Shown here: piece by piece, positions 62,110 through 64,000 of the stretch | Layout of the letters: each line of letters opens with the position of its first letter | Numbering within the stretch: the stretch's first letter is position 1 | Assembly (NCBI RefSeq): GCF_021390395.1 | Contig: NZ_JAJUWT010000025.1 | Location: 117,065 to 181,064 of the forward strand | Source of the DNA: Saccharothrix sp. S26 | GTDB lineage: Bacteria; Actinomycetota; Actinomycetes; Mycobacteriales; Pseudonocardiaceae | Direction of reading: 5' to 3' | Length of the DNA: 64,000 nt | The notes under the pieces: model-generated | Database searches by the model: none | The model's input: the letters and a program-made list of their open reading frames with translations, nothing else | What the model was told of the DNA's origin: nothing | Program-made: the position numbers and the translations under genes

Positions 62110-63132
62110 ATGAGCAGCGAGGAGATCGAGCGGTCGAACGCGCGTGTGCGGTTCCCCGGCATCAGCCCGCGGGCGTACGAGCACCCCGTCGACCGGGGGG
62201 CGTTGGCGGTCTTGCGCGCGGTGCCGGGCATCGGCCCGGTGTTGCAGGCGGTCGCGGGCGCGTTCACCGAACGCGGTGAGCGGTTGGGTTACCTGGCGTC
62301 GAGCATCCGGGTCGGCCCCAAGCAGTACCCGGAGCTGGACCGGCTGCGGTTGGAGGCGGCGGCGACGCTGGACGTCGACCCGGTGCCGGAGCTGTTCGTC
62401 AAGCGCGACCCGGTGCCCAACGCCATGACGCTGGGCATCGACCGGCCGTTCATCGTGCTCACCACGGGTCTGATCGAGTTGCTGGACACCGAGGGCCTGC
62501 GGTTCGCCATCGGGCACGAGATGGGTCACGTGCTGTCCGGTCACGCGCTGTACCAGACGATCCTGCAGCGGCTCATGCAGTTGCAGCACGGCCTGGGCTG
62601 GATGCCGGGCGGCTACTGGGCGATCACCGCGATCATCGCCGCGCTGCGCGAGTGGTACCGCAAGACCGAGCTGTCGTGCGACCGCGCGGGCCTGCTGTGC
62701 GCGCAGGACCCGGCCGCCGCGCTGCGGGTGCACGTCGCCATGGCGGGCGGCATGGACCTCAGCCAGGTGGACACGGCGGAGTTCCTCAAGCAGGCCAAGG
62801 AGTACGAGCAGGTCGAGGACGTGCGCGACAGCGTGCTCAAGCTGATCCGGACGTGGCCGCTGACGCACCCGATGGCCGTGGTCCGCGCCGCGGAGCTGCA
62901 GAAGTGGGCGGCGGGCGAGGAGTACCGGGCCATCCTGACCGGCTCGTACCCGCGCCGCGAGGACGACCGGCCGACGAGCTCGTTCACGGAGGACATCAAG
63001 TCGGCGGCCCGGTCGTACAAGGAGTCGGCGGCCCAGTCCGAGGACCCGCTGATGAAGGTGGTCAACGAGGTCGGTGACGTGCTGGTGGGCGCGGCGGGCA
63101 AGGTGCGCAGCAAGTTCACCGGGGCGGACTAG
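62110..63132 (+). CDS. M48 family metallopeptidase
   Basis: A 340-residue zinc peptidase. The HEMGH motif is in FAIGHEMGHVLSGHALYQ near residue 137, and the third ligand Glu is probably in RKTELSCDRAGLL. Unlike HtpX, there is only a weak N-terminal hydrophobic segment and a helical one near GGYWAITAIIAAL. It has a Lys-rich C-terminus. GGGAGG immediately precedes the ATG, tighter than usual, so a nearby start or leaderless message is possible. Function unknown; it may handle membrane-associated substrates. Confidence 0.9.
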   Translation: MSSEEIERSNARVRFPGISPRAYEHPVDRGALAVLRAVPGIGPVLQAVAGAFTERGERLGYLASSIRVGPKQYPELDRLRLEAAATLDVDPVPELFVKRDPVPNAMTLGIDRPFIVLTTGLIELLDTEGLRFAIGHEMGHVLSGHALYQTILQRLMQLQHGLGWMPGGYWAITAIIAALREWYRKTELSCDRAGLLCAQDPAAALRVHVAMAGGMDLSQVDTAEFLKQAKEYEQVEDVRDSVLKLIRTWPLTHPMAVVRAAELQKWAAGEEYRAILTGSYPRREDDRPTSSFTEDIKSAARSYKESAAQSEDPLMKVVNEVGDVLVGAAGKVRSKFTGAD

Positions 63133-63204
63133 CCTTTTCGGCCCAGCGGATTCGGCTGTTCTGGCTAACCTCCTCCTGAGGCTTTCGATCAGAAGGAGGG
63201 GCCG

Positions 63205-63960
63205 ATGCGGCTCGCCGGGTTGTTGATGACGTTGTTGATCGCTCTCGCGGGCACCGCCACCGCGGCGGACGTGGACGAGCGCGTGGTGGGTGGCCACCGG
63301 GTGTCGATCTCCGACCACCCGTGGGTGGTCTACGTGACGGACTCGAGCGGCAACCAGTTCTGCGGCGGCACGCTGGTCGCGCCGACGAAGGTGGTCACGG
63401 CCGCCCACTGCGCGACCACGCGGACGCCGCGCAACACGCGGGTCGTGCTGGGGCGCGAGGACCGCCAGAGCAGCGGCGGCGTGGTCGCCCGGCTCACCGA
63501 CATCTGGGTCCACCCCGACTACGTGAGCGCCGACCAGGGCGAGGACGTCGCCGTGCTGACGTTGCGCTCGGCGGTGAGCTACACACCGCTGCCGCTGGCG
63601 CACCCGGACGACGCGGCGCTGTACGAGCCGGGCACCGAGGGCCTGGTGCTGGGCTGGGGTCGGACCAGCGAGCAGGGCGCGTCGTCGCGGTACCTGCTGG
63701 CCGCGACCGTGCCGGTCATGGACGACGCGCACTGCGAGGACGCGTACCCGCAGTTCGACCCGGACGAGATGACGTGCGCGGGCTACCCGGACGGCGGGGT
63801 GGACACCTGCCAGGGCGACTCGGGCGGCCCGTTCGTGGCGGGCGGGAAGCTCATCGGCATCACCTCTTGGGGTGAAGGTTGCGCCCGTGCGGGCCGGCCC
63901 GGCGTCTACGCCGAGGTCAAGCGGTACGCCGACGTGCTCGAAGCGCAGCTGAAGGCGTGA
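63205..63960 (+). CDS. Secreted trypsin-like serine protease (S1 family)
   Basis: A 251-residue exported protease. The signal peptide MRLAGLLMTLLIALAGTATA is followed by a short activation region ending RVVGGHRVS, typical of a zymogen. The catalytic triad is visible: TAAHC (His), EDVAVLTL (Asp) and CQGDSGGPF (Ser), with the disulfide Cys residues around them and SWGEGCARAGRPGVYAEV at the end. GAAGGAGGGGCC precedes the ATG. Trypsin-like specificity is suggested by the DTCQGDSGGP context. Confidence 0.95.
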   Translation: MRLAGLLMTLLIALAGTATAADVDERVVGGHRVSISDHPWVVYVTDSSGNQFCGGTLVAPTKVVTAAHCATTRTPRNTRVVLGREDRQSSGGVVARLTDIWVHPDYVSADQGEDVAVLTLRSAVSYTPLPLAHPDDAALYEPGTEGLVLGWGRTSEQGASSRYLLAATVPVMDDAHCEDAYPQFDPDEMTCAGYPDGGVDTCQGDSGGPFVAGGKLIGITSWGEGCARAGRPGVYAEVKRYADVLEAQLKA

Positions 63961-64000
63961 GCGGGCGGCGTGGGCGCGGCCACCGCGCCGGCGCGCCGGC

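Overview
The window is a 64 kb stretch of very GC-rich actinobacterial chromosome. Third codon positions are almost all G or C, and GTG starts with 4-nt start/stop overlaps are frequent. Mycothione reductase (mycothiol users are actinobacteria), WhiG (sporulation sigma factor), a HspR-type HAIR operator, DUF2469, DUF2631 and DUF4081 proteins all point to a filamentous, spore-forming actinomycete. Pseudonocardiales (Saccharothrix, Lentzea or Actinosynnema type) is my inference from gene content and order, not a measured placement. I see no phage, insertion sequence, CRISPR array, tRNA or rRNA gene.

Bases 1-22,000 are a conserved housekeeping backbone on the + strand: ffh (5' truncated by the window edge), an amidohydrolase, two CPBP proteases, pxpA, then rpsP-khpA-rimM-trmD-rplS, two signal peptidases, rnhB, DUF2469, yraN-comM-(Pro/Thr-rich ORF)-dprA, xerC, whiG, a minus-strand M23 peptidase, and rpsB-tsf-pyrH-frr-cdsA. 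This covers protein export, ribosome assembly, tRNA modification, DNA uptake/processing and phospholipid precursor synthesis. The Pro/Thr-rich ORF is joined to both neighbours by 4-nt overlaps. Two intergenic regions carry the same pair of TTGTCCACA-type boxes at identical spacing.

Bases 22,000-41,000 mix accessory and core genes: a two-domain VOC protein, a methyltransferase, an aldo/keto reductase with a His-rich PadR regulator, rlmN, a beta-carbonic anhydrase, a DUF2631 membrane protein, and a two-component system whose kinase has an extra C-terminal membrane anchor and outer domain. A GlsB-type membrane protein follows, then the isoprenoid/cell-envelope block dxr-rip-ispG-GNAT-PBP, a VapBC-type toxin-antitoxin module, map, an alpha/beta hydrolase and cobQ.

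Bases 41,000-64,000 are accessory: a pentapeptide-repeat membrane protein, EamA transporter/LysR pair, epoxide-hydrolase-like enzyme, GntR/MFS pair, mtr, a PEBP-like protein, a polysaccharide deacetylase lipoprotein, lon with a HAIR operator, a DUF574 methyltransferase, a LysR/serine hydrolase/Tat-exported metallo-hydrolase cluster, a TetR/Vat-type acetyltransferase pair with strong palindromic operators, a patatin with membrane segments and a Cys/His cluster, an ABM-like protein, an alpha/beta hydrolase, an M48 peptidase and a secreted trypsin-like protease. Divergent regulator/target pairs with short palindromic spacers dominate here. Several intergenic regions hold strong hairpins or direct repeats.
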